Made by a program: the position numbers and the translations under genes. 64,000 bases of DNA from Fusarium oxysporum f. sp. lycopersici 4287 (lineage: Eukaryota; Ascomycota; Sordariomycetes; Hypocreales; Nectriaceae), in the NCBI RefSeq assembly GCF_000149955.1, contig NC_030986.1, positions 6,260,568-6,324,567 on the forward strand. The letters run 5' to 3'. Below the pieces are notes generated by a model that saw only the letters and a list, made by a program, of their open reading frames with translations, was not told the DNA's origin and made no database searches. Below are positions 32,768 through 42,270 of the stretch, one piece after another. The stretch's first letter is position 1; every line of letters starts with the position of its first letter.

Positions 32768-32880
32768 GTGTAGATAGATTCCGATTCCTCTAGCCCAGCA
32801 CGTCCTGTGCCCCAGTAGGGGACTTTTCGGGGCCTATGGCCCCCCGGACGAAAAATATACATAACATAACATAACATAAC
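32768..32880 (+). repeat. Non-LTR-type 3-prime end with hairpin and (ACATA)n tail, copy A
   Basis: Contains CAGCACGTCCTGTGCCCCAG, the hairpin GGGGCC-TAT-GGCCCC (32829-32843) and CCGGACGAAAAAT, then repeated ACATA units ending at 32880. Copies at 34099-34194 and, tail-less and inverted, at 48425-48503. A simple-repeat tail and a terminal stem-loop fit LINE or SINE 3-prime ends. Confidence 0.7.
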
Positions 32881-33220
32881 TATCCTACCCACAACTCTCT
32901 CCTGTAAAAACTTTTCCTTGGCACCCGCTATTAGCGTTCTGCTAGGGCAGAAAATTTTTACAGGCCAAAATGGCAACAAAAGCAGCTGCGGGACTAGCGG
33001 GACCCTAACAGCTGCTGGAAGAAAGGGATTCAGAGAGTTGACCTTTCTTCGTGACAAGTGTTTTCAACGGCACTGAGCTTCGCGAGCTCTTGACATCGCC
33101 TCCGGGCTCCATTTTATTTGTCTTATCTACGACTTCTTCTCACCTCGACATTTCGGCTTCGCGAGCCTGCGACATTCCGGCCTCTGCGCCCTCGATTTCC
33201 CCCCAGTACGACCGACCTCT

Positions 33221-33566
33221 GCAGCCTCGGCTGCCCAGACGACATTCGCAGCATCCTGCTGCTAGACATTCAGGGTCGTTGCACCCTCACCCTCACCTTC
33301 GCCTGCAGTATAACACTGCCTCGACCGACCACTGCAGCTTTGGCTGCCCGAACAACACCAGCAGCCTTCGGCTGCTCGACTTTCTGGGCCCTCTGGTGCC
33401 CTCGACCTTGACGCACGGACCCCACATGGTTCGTTGCCCTTTTTGCAGCTCGGAAGCTGCTTGACCGATCTCTGCAGTCGCGTACTGCCCAGAGACCTTC
33501 TTCTTCTTTGCGGCCTCGGCTGCTGCCTGGAACACCACCAGGCTTTGACAATCTGTCTCACTGGCT
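33221..33566. repeat. Array of short GCAGC...GCTGC hairpins
   Basis: Successive perfect stems: GCAGCC-TC-GGCTGC (33221-33234), GCAGCA-TCC-TGCTGC (33248-33262), GCAGT-ATAAC-ACTGC (33305-33319), GCAGC-TTTG-GCTGC (33334-33347), AGCAGCC-TTC-GGCTGCT (33360-33376), GCAGCT-CGGA-AGCTGC (33445-33460), GCAGT-CGCGT-ACTGC (33474-33488), and a GTCTC/GAGAC stem near 33556. Loops vary while stems stay paired. Confidence 0.8.
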
Positions 33567-33663
33567 GAGACCTCTAGACCAAACCGTTGGGTCGAAACGG
33601 TACAGAGCTTACCTGGAGACCGTGGAACGAGGCGACTGCCTTGTCTACAGAGCAGCGTTCTAG

Positions 33664-33700
33664 CCGCCTTGGGGTTTTCCCTGCGAGGGGTTTCCCCAAG
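33664..33700. repeat. Long perfect-armed hairpin
   Basis: CCTTGGGG and CCCCAAGG form eight-base arms around a 19-base loop that itself can pair CCC with GGG. Confidence 0.7.
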
Positions 33701-34233
33701 GATGTATGGTCCTAGGTTGCAGCTACTGGCGATCTTGGGGGATCATGGACTCCCTGCCTCAGGGTATGGAAAGCTACTTGATCTATCTGTGCAAGAGAAT
33801 TCTAGGCTGGAGAGGAATAGATCCCGCTGACGGGATGGCCTCTTGAAAGTAAATGCGCCTTTGTGCCGATGATATACTGGATGAACTAGCTGGGAGACGC
33901 TGCTGGAGGGAAGCTCTGCGAGGATCAACTGTATTGATGTCCAATGGGATGTGCTTCACCGACAACTACTGTAGGGCGAGCTACGAGTAGAGAGGTGCCT
34001 CTTGGGGGTAATGAGTACAGAAAACGCTCGAGCATGTATACGGCTCCGATCCAAGAGGCCTTGCAGATGGTTCGATCGAGAATCAGCAGGGCAGCGATTG
34101 TAGATAGTTTAGCTCAGCACGTCCTGTGCTCCATTAGGAGACTTTTTGGGGCCTACGGCCCCCCGGACGAAAAATTTACATAACATAACATAACACCTGA
34201 TGAGACTGAAGCGCTGGCCTTGCCGTTAGTGAG

Positions 34234-34614
34234 ATGATCTTTACCGGACCTACCGAGGTGATTCGTCAGGCCCAAGTATGTGACGAAGAATTGAGTCGGT
34301 ATGAAAGGGATCTTGGGACAATGAAAGGTTGCTTTCTCTATTGCCGTGTAGAAGGAAAATCGTTTGAGCATGTCGTAACGGCTTGCGCTCGACGTTTTAA
34401 TTGGATTCGAGCTAAGCAAAAAGCACTTCGGGACTGCCAGAGCAAGAAGAAGGAATGGATGGACCCGCACGCTGTGTGCTGGAAATGTTACCAGCCGCAA
34501 GAGATCTGGCGAGCTGCGGATCTGGAGTACGAAGGGGACAAATCGTGCCAATACCCAGATATGGTAATGCTTCTATGGAAAAAAAGCACCAAAGACTTAT
34601 ATAAATATCTCTAA
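34234..34614 (+). pseudogene. C-terminal fragment of a telomere-linked-helicase-like protein
   Basis: The 126-residue frame has CFLYCRVEGKSFEHVVTACA, then a region ending in CWKCYQPQEIWRAAD and CQYPDMVMLLW. I recognise this cysteine-rich pattern as the post-helicase C-terminal region of the large OrsD/RecQ-type proteins. The usual third Cys of the PQEIC motif is Trp here. The helicase itself is absent. It lies 3 kb from, and in opposite orientation to, an OrsD fragment of the same protein type at 30574, so one or two ancestral copies have been broken up. Confidence 0.55.
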
Positions 34615-34631
34615 TTTAAACCTTTCATGTT

Positions 34632-35732
34632 CTACAAAGATGAGGACGCGTCATTACCTTCGCTCAGCAATTCCACAATCTTAGCCAGGGCCTGCTCATC
34701 TCCCTTTTTGGTTTCAGCCAGCTCCTCATCGACCCACCCTTCTGTAAATCCCCCCCCAAAATCAATTAGCCAAGCATTATCCTGCTCATCGATGATGATA
34801 TTACTAGACTTTCCGTCTCCCCATACCAACCCATGTTCGTGAAGACACTTGATAGTTTCAGAAATCTGGACGGACCATTTCTGCCTTTTTTCTACCGTAG
34901 CGGTGGTGATATCAACATCGCTAAGCCTACGCCCAGGCACCCATTGTCGAAGAAACCCCAAGATCTGCTTGGTGTCCTTGTGATGAATATAACCAAGAAG
35001 CTGGGGAACCTGTATTGTGTTTGGTTGCGGGAACGCTTTGAGAATCTCACCAAGACATTCAAGCTCTCGCCCCTCGCCGGTGCCAAAGAGCCCGCCGGGT
35101 TGACCACGCGACTTGCAGAACATATCTCGCCCCCGTACCTGGACGGCAGCGGTAACAGTGTTCGCACCACGTACAAATGACTTGGTGACTACGATTTCCT
35201 CGGGGATATAGCGAGGTATGTCTTGGCAGATTTCCAACTCTTCCTCAAAGCCTGGGTCGAGAGCAGGGTCGATAGTGAGAATGGTGTTTGCCTCGGCTGG
35301 GTTGATGGGTACAATGGAGGCGTGACTAGCAGGAGCCTCTAGCCGAAAATAAAGGAATGGAGGGAACAGTAGATGATTTAGAGATTGGCCGTTTTGAGCG
35401 ACTGCTCCTTGCGAAGATATTGGACGAGAGAAAAGAGGCCTTCCAGCATCCAGAATGACGCCAAGAACCTCATCCTCAAGCCTATCATACTCGTCGTCGT
35501 CCTGGCACGTGGTAGCTCGAGAGATAAGATCAACAAGACGGTCCTGTAGAGGGCGGTCTTTTGGCTCCATTTGACGAGTATCCTTTGTTGACGACCCGTT
35601 ACTGGGAAAAATAGACACAGAAATCTGGTTGTCATTGAACATAAACACCATATCTGCACCACTTCCATTGCCGCCATGAAGTTGAGTGACTGCAATATCG
35701 TCCATTGTATCTGTTTCTGCTAGGTCGCTCAT
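34632..35732 (-). CDS. Protein-kinase-like (aminoglycoside-kinase-type) protein
   Basis: A single exon of 366 residues without lesions. The C-terminal half is a kinase fold: FLRQWVPGRRLSDVD (hinge region), LHEHGLVWGDGKSSNIIIDE (catalytic loop, with the usual HxD replaced by WGD and an Asn six residues on) and AWLIDFGGGFTEGW (DFG-type metal site). The N-terminal half, about 180 residues, has no motif I know. The catalytic Asp, Asn and DFG Asp are all present, so activity is plausible. Such kinases are numerous on fungal accessory regions and their substrates are mostly unknown. It stands convergent with a helicase-type fragment 17 bases away. Confidence 0.8.
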   Translation of the reverse strand: MSDLAETDTMDDIAVTQLHGGNGSGADMVFMFNDNQISVSIFPSNGSSTKDTRQMEPKDRPLQDRLVDLISRATTCQDDDEYDRLEDEVLGVILDAGRPLFSRPISSQGAVAQNGQSLNHLLFPPFLYFRLEAPASHASIVPINPAEANTILTIDPALDPGFEEELEICQDIPRYIPEEIVVTKSFVRGANTVTAAVQVRGRDMFCKSRGQPGGLFGTGEGRELECLGEILKAFPQPNTIQVPQLLGYIHHKDTKQILGFLRQWVPGRRLSDVDITTATVEKRQKWSVQISETIKCLHEHGLVWGDGKSSNIIIDEQDNAWLIDFGGGFTEGWVDEELAETKKGDEQALAKIVELLSEGNDASSSL

Positions 35733-36450
35733 GTTTAGTCGAATTTAGTGAATTGTGATGTGTAGATGGAGAGGTAAAGGTGAAGGTAAAGGGGACGCTA
35801 CATTATCAGGCAGAAGGGCACGGTTAATGACTGCGGGGCTGTGTCACGTGTACCTGGGACAAGTCTAGTACAGGCAGAGCTAAAGCGGTTATAGAGACGA
35901 GACATACATTCCCAATCACACCTCTGAACCATGTTAGTCTTAATAACAGATCCTGGTTTATTTTGGGGAGTTGGCAGTTTAAGTCTTACAACCCTTTGGG
36001 ATGGCACTGGGGTTTAGGATTAGCGCGATGATGGCGGGTAATTCGGCTTCCTGATTCGTTATGTGTATGGTATGTTTACGAGTCCCACTGCGTGAGTTTG
36101 ACAAAGAGGGTTAAGGGATTATTATATACTTGGCTGGACTAGAGCACCTGATATATATTAAGTCTGGGGCCGTACGATGCTTTTCGTAATAATTTTCGGT
36201 ACTTAGGGAAATAATGATTGAGGCTATGTTGTATTCAAGCGCCTGCTACAGGTTAGGGAATTCCGATACCCCTCGTGTCTTGGCAGAGCACCAAGGAATT
36301 TTGGTAGCGCGCGGTTAAGAAGATTTAATTATAAATACATTTAGCCGAGGTCTATTGCAATATAAGATCATACTAAATTGGCGCGCGGTTAAGAACGATT
36401 GGTTATCTGTACATCTAGCTCATGTTTGTTGGTACCAATTTAAGGGCATC
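35733..36450. promoter_or_regulatory. Upstream region of the kinase-like gene
   Basis: 718 bases with no gene seen; becomes AT-rich after 36100. The last five bases (GCATC, 36446-36450) are the left target duplication of the next LTR. Confidence 0.4.
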
Positions 36451-36646
36451 TGTTGGAAAATCCGGGGATCCCCCTTCACTTCAGGATTCAGACTAACAGT
36501 CTGAAAGTCCTAGATTTAAAGTTTAAAGTCCTAGATGAAATCATTTGGAGATATAAACCTGAGAAGAACTCTCATCTCACTAATGAACAATCAAGTTTCA
36601 TAAAATATATATTTTCACCTAGCACTACTGCGCAATATAAACAACA
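36451..36646 (+). repeat. Solo LTR with target duplication, TGTTG family
   Basis: 196 bp from TGTTGGAAAATCC to ATAAACAACA, flanked by perfect 5-bp duplications GCATC (36446-36450 and 36647-36651). A complete, precisely excised LTR. Confidence 0.93.
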
Positions 36647-36925
36647 GCATCTTGAATGGGAACGAGCGGGCCGCGTTCTAGTATAATAAGGCCCTTAAGC
36701 GCTTTATTAGAGGAAACTGCTATTGGATTTAACCATCAGCTTTTACAAGTTACTTTCTTTCCCGCTAAAACTGGGAGCATAAACGTTATCATTGTTCTGT
36801 TCCAACTACTCTGCCATTCAATATGTGTCACAACACTACTGTCGTCCATCGCTGCGGGCAGCACACAGGCCGAGAGATTACCTACTGCCGCAACGCTGGA
36901 AGATCCCGCACCACCGGGAAAAAAA
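36647..36925. other. Short gene-free stretch
   Basis: No feature recognised before the hAT end. Confidence 0.4.
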
Positions 36926-39828
36926 CAGCGCTCATCATAAATCAACTCAATCAATCAATCACCCCAATCAAATCAATCAACTTAGTTAATTCCTTGCCTC
37001 AATCAAATCAATTCCAGCGATTTGTAAGTTGACATGATATGATAAAGTTGATATATGCCATGCTTCATCTGAACTGCCCAAAAAGATTAAACCTGGACGT
37101 GCCCTCCGCCCAGTCCTACCCTGTACAAGATGGCCACAGATAGGCGATACTTCTTAGCCCTATATAAAGCCGTAGCCTCGTTGGTACCTGCCCTTTAACC
37201 CGACTATTGAGGATCTACCGAAGGTCGTCTGGAAGAACCGCCGCTTCGTTCACGAAGTTTCGCTAGCTCGGAAAGGTGCAAAAGGCAGAAAAAGTTGGAT
37301 CAGATCGCACGGCACGTTGTTCATTGAATTGAATCACCAGGATCAGCCCATCGGTCATGTGTGGTGCTGCAGCCGATGCGACACGAAGGGTCGGCCAGAA
37401 TTCTTCTCAATACAAGCGACATCTTCTGCAGCAGATCATCTTCGCAAATATGGATCCATCCTCTATCCCAACATATCCCATATACTGACTTGCACAGAGC
37501 CCATCGGATCACCCCAGCGAGTCAATCAAGCCCCAGCGACGATAGCGCGATCGATCTCCAGTCCCGTGCAACCCCCAAACGACCACGGCTTGACCAGAGC
37601 ATAATACCAAAGGCAAAGGTCAAAGCTGTACAAGAACTTAGTGTTGGGTTCGTCATTGACAGTGATGTGCCCTTCACAATATTCGAGCACAAGTTTCTAA
37701 AGGAGCTCTTCTATCAGTTCGACCATGAACTAGCACTCCAAATTCCTTGGAGTAGCAGTTCTATTACCAGAGAGCTACAGAAGATCTTCGAGTCTAAGGC
37801 GGATATCATCAAAGCGGAGCTAGGCAGCGCCCTAACAAAAATACACATCAGCTTTGATCTCTGGACATCACCGAACCGTCTTGCGATAATGGCAGTTTTT
37901 GCACACTTCATCGACAAATTCGGGAACCAACAATCCAGGCTGCTCGCTCTACCTACGCCGTCAGCTAGGTATCCACAGTGGTGAGAATCTTGCCGAGACA
38001 TTGTTCGAAATCGTTCAACTGTGGGATATCCGAGGACAGGTTGGCACGGTCATTTCTGATAACGTGACTACGAACGATACCTGTCTCTCTTACTTCTACC
38101 GGCAGCTCGACCCTTCGATCCGGCCGGCTGATACCAAGGCCCGTCGCATGCGTTGCTACGGCCACGTTCTTAACCTTGTTGCCCGCGCGTTTCTTTTCGG
38201 TAAAGACGCCGAATCTTTCGAGCTAGAGTCAGATATCAACGGCATGAGAGGTCTTCAGGAGCAAGATCTTCGCCATTGGCGTTCGAAGGGCCCAATTGGG
38301 AAGCTGCACAATATCGTCAAGTTCATCAGATCCTCACCTCAGCGCAGCGAATATTTCAAGCGCATCGCTCACGAGCAGGAGGACGAAGGGTACCATCTTT
38401 GCGAGGAATCAACCGCCGAGCTTGAGGTCATCTTGAACAATGAGACGCGGTGGAATTCTACTTATATGATGATAGAGAGGGCTTTGCGGAAGCAGACTGA
38501 CATCAGGGCCTACATCTTTGCACTCGAAGGCGAGAAAGACGAAGAAAAACGTATCCCTGCTGATGACATCTTATCCAACGAGGATTGGCGCGTGCTTGGT
38601 GAGGTTAACGAGATACTTACGCCTTTATATCATCAGACAATGCGAACCCAAGGCTGGGGTAAAGGCGACAGCCATGGGCGCCTGTGGGAAGTCCTGGTAG
38701 GAATGGAATACCTGCTCGAGCATTTTGAAGACTGGAAAGGCTTCTACAATGAGTTCACGACCGAAACAATAAGGGCGACGAATCTAAATGATCCCGAACT
38801 AATTGGAAGAGCGTCTGCGCCTCTGAGGGGTGCTAACATCCGGCCGGCCCGTTCCCGCCGTCGCCCTGCTCGCTTCGATGGGGAAGAGGTCTATGTATCC
38901 CAACAGCGAAGTCAAGCGCCAACTTTCACGGTAGCTGCCTTGCCGGAGCATTCTCAGGCTGAGTATGCGGCGCTTGACAAGCCGCCGGCGTCTAAGATTT
39001 CCCAGAAGAGCTCATTACCAGCAGACCACCGAGCATATATTCGGGCATCGATCAACAACGGCTGGAAGAAGCTGGATGAATACTACAGCAAGCTCGGAGA
39101 ATCTCCCTTGTTTGCGGCAGCAGTCATCCTTCATCCGAGATTCGGCATCAGCTGGTTGGAGGCTACTTGGGCCACTGAGGAGCAATTGGCCTGGGTTCGC
39201 GATGCGAAGGCGGGCATAAAGGACTACTTCGCGCGGTGGTATCAATCGAACCAGCGGACGGACGACTTACAGTCGAAGTCTGCTTCATCATTAACGAACA
39301 GGGGTAAAGAGGATGATCACTACACGCAATGGATCAACAGCAGAACGAAAAAGGCATTTGCAACGAGCAGCAGTGTTAGCGAGATGGACAAATACCTCCG
39401 TCTTGAGCCACAAGATACGCAAGAGCCAATCCAATGGTGGAGGGACCACAAGCCTTCATTCCCGGTGCTAAGCAGCTTTGCCTTGGATGTCTTTGCCATT
39501 CCGGCTATGGCAACCGACTGCGAGAGGCAGTTCAGCCTAGCCAAGCTGACACTAACATCGCAAAGGCTCGCAATGGGCGCCGACACGCTGGAGCGAGTTC
39601 ATTGTCTGAGGAACTGGGTCCGACACGGCGGGGTAAAGGTGGGCAGTTGGGTTGGTAATTGAGGCTTTGGATCCGGCGTAATACCTTCACATACTCAATA
39701 TATAGGCCTCCCATACAATTGATTGAGACGAGCCAATCAAATCAAACAAATCAACTTTGGACCGAAGCCCCATCAAACAAATCAACTTTTACCTCAAAGT
39801 TGATTTGATTGATTTATGATGAGCGCTG
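36926..39828 (+). mobile_element. Restless-like hAT element
   Basis: 2903 bp with 20-bp inverted ends starting CAGCGCTCATCATAAATCAA (36926-36945; reverse at 39809-39828). CAG-G type starts are usual for hAT. Many AATCAA words follow each end. No 8-bp duplication is visible. The right end lies 10 bases inside an intron of the thiolase fragment. Confidence 0.85.
37180..39662 (+). pseudogene. hAT transposase with two frame breaks
   Basis: Near the start is a BED zinc finger (GHVWCCSRCDTKGRPEFF, with a downstream DHLRKYG). Then follow ISFDLWTSPNRLAIMAVFAH, HSGENLAETLFEIVQLWD, ISDNVTTNDTC, MRCYGHVLNLVARAFLFG, LNNETRWNSTYMM and the C-terminal block FAIPAMATDCERQFSLAKL. Order and content are those of fungal Restless-type transposases. 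Two lesions are seen: a frame change between the BED finger and PKRPRLDQS (37440-37520), and a single extra base near 37975 just before HSGEN. The long remainder (from 37976) is open for about 560 codons, so inactivation looks recent. Confidence 0.85.
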
Positions 39829-39839
39829 GATGCACTAAC

Positions 39840-40172
39840 CCAGCACTGAGGACATTGCCAAAATAGATCTCGTTAACCTCCTTAGATTCAATACCGGCTC
39901 GTTCAACAGCAGCTATGAGCAGTAATGGTCAGCCAAAAGATTTCCTTATATCAGTATCTCAAGGTAGGCCCATCTATACCCCTGATAGCAGTAGAACCTA
40001 GTTGAATGGCTGTTAAGCTCGACAGCGAGCTGTGAATATTAGCAGCATGAGCTTAACAGAGGAAGACAGAACTGGAGTGGCCTCCTGGTCAAGAAAGGTT
40101 AATATACCCAAGAAACGAGCCGATTGGCGTACGGGCCACCGACACAATGTAAACAGGAGGAAGACCGGCCAT
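39840..40172 (-). pseudogene. Acetyl-CoA acetyltransferase (thiolase) 5-prime fragment
   Basis: Three exons (40172-40108, 40029-39980, 39912-39840) encode the first 62 residues: MAGLPPVYIVSVARTPIGSF, SSLTAIQLGSTAIR and AAVERAGIESKEVNEIYFGN. This is the N-terminus of biosynthetic thiolase, which condenses two acetyl-CoA at the start of the sterol pathway. The third exon ends at a donor GTTAGT, and ten bases later the hAT end begins. No thiolase sequence is found on the far side of the hAT. The active-site Cys and His regions are therefore absent, and the piece is probably a partial duplicate of a housekeeping gene. Confidence 0.75.
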
Positions 40173-40694
40173 GTTGACGAGGCTATTTATAAGATGGATA
40201 AACCTAACTCTTTCTCTCGCGACTAGTAAAAGAGATGCAGATACTGAAGAAGAAGGATCAAGCAAGACGATGAAATGCAGCAATTCAACTCAAGATGTTG
40301 AGCAGGTTTTATTTTGAAGCCAAGGCAGAGACAAGGCTCTGCTTATCATCGTGCCCTTCGTCTTCGCGCTTAAACCCTTACTTCCCCGCCGGTATAATTA
40401 TATAAGATGGCCGATAAGAAATGCATGTGGAGTAGTTAGTTATTTTTGGCCTTGAATCGCGACTGGGGGTTTAGTGATGGCCCTTGATCAGTAATCGGTA
40501 TTAGCCCGGACTCTTGTACATTAAAACAGGGGTCCGTTTTATTTTCATGCACACTAAGCCATGATTAGTTTATATCGGCAAGATGACCAAGAGGCCATTC
40601 TTGGTATTATATAATATTTGTGTGTATTAAAATAGAAATTTGTCTTTTAGTACTCCCTACAGAGCAATATTAATAATCACTTACTAAGAAGTTG
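40173..40694. promoter_or_regulatory. Upstream of the thiolase fragment
   Basis: No gene seen. It would include the original thiolase promoter if that was copied along. Confidence 0.4.
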
Positions 40695-40734
40695 ACGTAT
40701 ATAATAAGCGAGCGGCCCAGACAAGGAAGTGGCC
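40695..40734 (+). repeat. Orphan pogo-type terminal repeat
   Basis: Starts ACGTATATAATA and holds AGCGAGCGGCCCA, GAC, then AAGGAAGTGGCC: the same two-box layout and 17-bp spacing as the ends of the two intact pogo elements. No partner end or transposase is attached. Confidence 0.65.
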
Positions 40735-40966
40735 GGCTTCACCACGCTCAAGCTCCTAATACATATACACACACGCAAGTCTACTACGCCCGGTAGGCCA
40801 ACACCCAAGGGGCTCTGAAGCTAAAATTACATAAAATCTCTCTAATTATTACCTTACTCTCACCAAATCATTACGAATCTGGGCTTATTCTTTCGAATCT
40901 AGTCATCGTTCTTCTCCCTTATCCTCGTTAGGTATCAGTATGTAGCAAGCCACCTTGAAGCCCGGT

Positions 40967-41018
40967 TTCTCCAAGTGTTCAGTTTCCTATCTTCGGCGGC
41001 TGAAGCATTGCCTGCTTT
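40967..41018. repeat. Dispersed hairpin repeat, copy 2
   Basis: CTCCAAGTGTTCAG then CTTCGGC-G-GCTGAAG. Related to 3323-3378. It lies just past the end of the LINE fragment. Confidence 0.55.
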
Positions 41019-41081
41019 TGGTTGTTCGAGGGGTAGCTATTGTTAGATGAGTTGAGAATCAATAAGTTAGTAATGTTTCTG

Positions 41082-41801
41082 TTATCGCTGTTCCAGGCGA
41101 CCTGTAGCGATCGCGAACCTGATCATGGCCCCCGCCGCGTCCATGTCTGGTGTCCATTTCTGTCCATCTGATGCTGCCTTGCCATCTAGGTGAAAGGAGA
41201 GGTTGCCGTGTTTTTCTTCCGTACATTGTAGCGTCTCTCTACGGTATATCGTCCACTTCTCGCAACAGAAGAGGAAATGCTCTACCGTTTCTTTTGCTCG
41301 CCCACACGGGCACTCATCCGTCGGTGCTGCCATGACCTGATATTGGTAACCATTCAATCGCGACATTCGAGTTCTGAGCTGAGCCAGCACGCTGGCTTCC
41401 TTCCACCACAACTGGTCGTATAACAGGCGAGTATGTGGACCGGGCAGAGCTGAGTCAACCTTTCTAGAATGCCTGCCGACTCCCTCTGGCAGTCTCCTCT
41501 CACTTCGCAGATCTGCTTTTGTTTGACTGAGAATTGTAGTCTTCGCTTTGACTGCCCCCTTACGCGGCGTGACGTACGGCTCCTTTGCATGACGGGCCGA
41601 CGTCTTGGCTATCTTCTGGATTTCGAGCTCACTGTTAGAGAGTAGCCAGATGAGGTTGACTCCGTTCCCCTCTCCTCGAAGCTTCTCTACAGCATCATAT
41701 ATCTCTCGGATATGCCCTTGACGCGATTGTTGGCGAGGGTTGCCTATGGCCTGTGCCGCTAATCCGTTCCTCGTCAAGATCATAATGGCTCGATGTTTCA
41801 T
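41082..41801 (-). pseudogene. LINE (Tad-like) RNase H / C-terminal fragment
   Basis: 239 residues corresponding to the end of a LINE ORF2: a RNase H tail (EKLRGEGNGVNLIWLL) and then the zinc-finger region LRTRMSRLNGYQYQ, CPCGRAKETVEHFLFCCEKW, typical of fungal Tad-clade elements. Endonuclease and reverse transcriptase are missing, as in a 5-prime-truncated insertion. The frame is open with no internal stops. Confidence 0.75.
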
Positions 41802-42270
41802 CTCTGGCAGACAAGCTCCTATTATTACGACTCAGTCTCACCACATACGTGACTCCAGTCACCCCCACATATTTTAACTAATAACCTAAGAGAATTTAAG
41901 TCGAACCGACCCTATTTGACTTATAGTACGAGACCCGCTTCAGTCAACTTAGTTTACTAATCTTGTATAATATCAAATATAATCAAACTATGCTAACCAT
42001 ATTTAACCTATCATATAGTTGAAGTAGCTAATTGAGGAGATACCGGACCTAAGCCATCTATACCCAGGGTCGGGAAGCTGCTAACCCCTATGTCCGGCCT
42101 AGTCCCACAAGCTTCTTCAGCTAAACGAATTAAGGTTTCCAGGACATCTCCACCCAGCAGATAGCTTTTACTTTTGGCATACCTAACCTTTCAGTATAAG
42201 AGGAAGCCTTGGTTAATTCAAAATTATGTTGCGATGCCTGATTGACCCAGAACAGTGAAGAGCTTTCAGT
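41802..42270. promoter_or_regulatory. Upstream region of the SDR gene
   Basis: AT-rich first half; no gene. It should include the promoter of the dehydrogenase starting at 42271. Confidence 0.4.

Larger units (their letters stand above)
32881..34194 (+). mobile_element. Putative short non-LTR element (copy B) with hairpin-rich 5-prime half
   Basis: The right end (34099-34194) repeats copy A, including the hairpin GGGGCC-TAC-GGCCCC (34148-34162) and an ACATA tail. The left edge is placed where copy A ends and is uncertain. Inside are a long inverted repeat around 32902-32966 (CCTGTAAAAA with TTTTTACAGG) and the hairpin array at 33221-33566. No convincing reverse transcriptase or gag was found, so it would be non-autonomous. 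Confidence 0.45.

Noticed and set aside
33051..33464. Open frame of 137 codons over the hairpin array
   Set aside because: Low-complexity Pro/Ser/His/Leu product without any known motif; hairpin words explain the sequence better.
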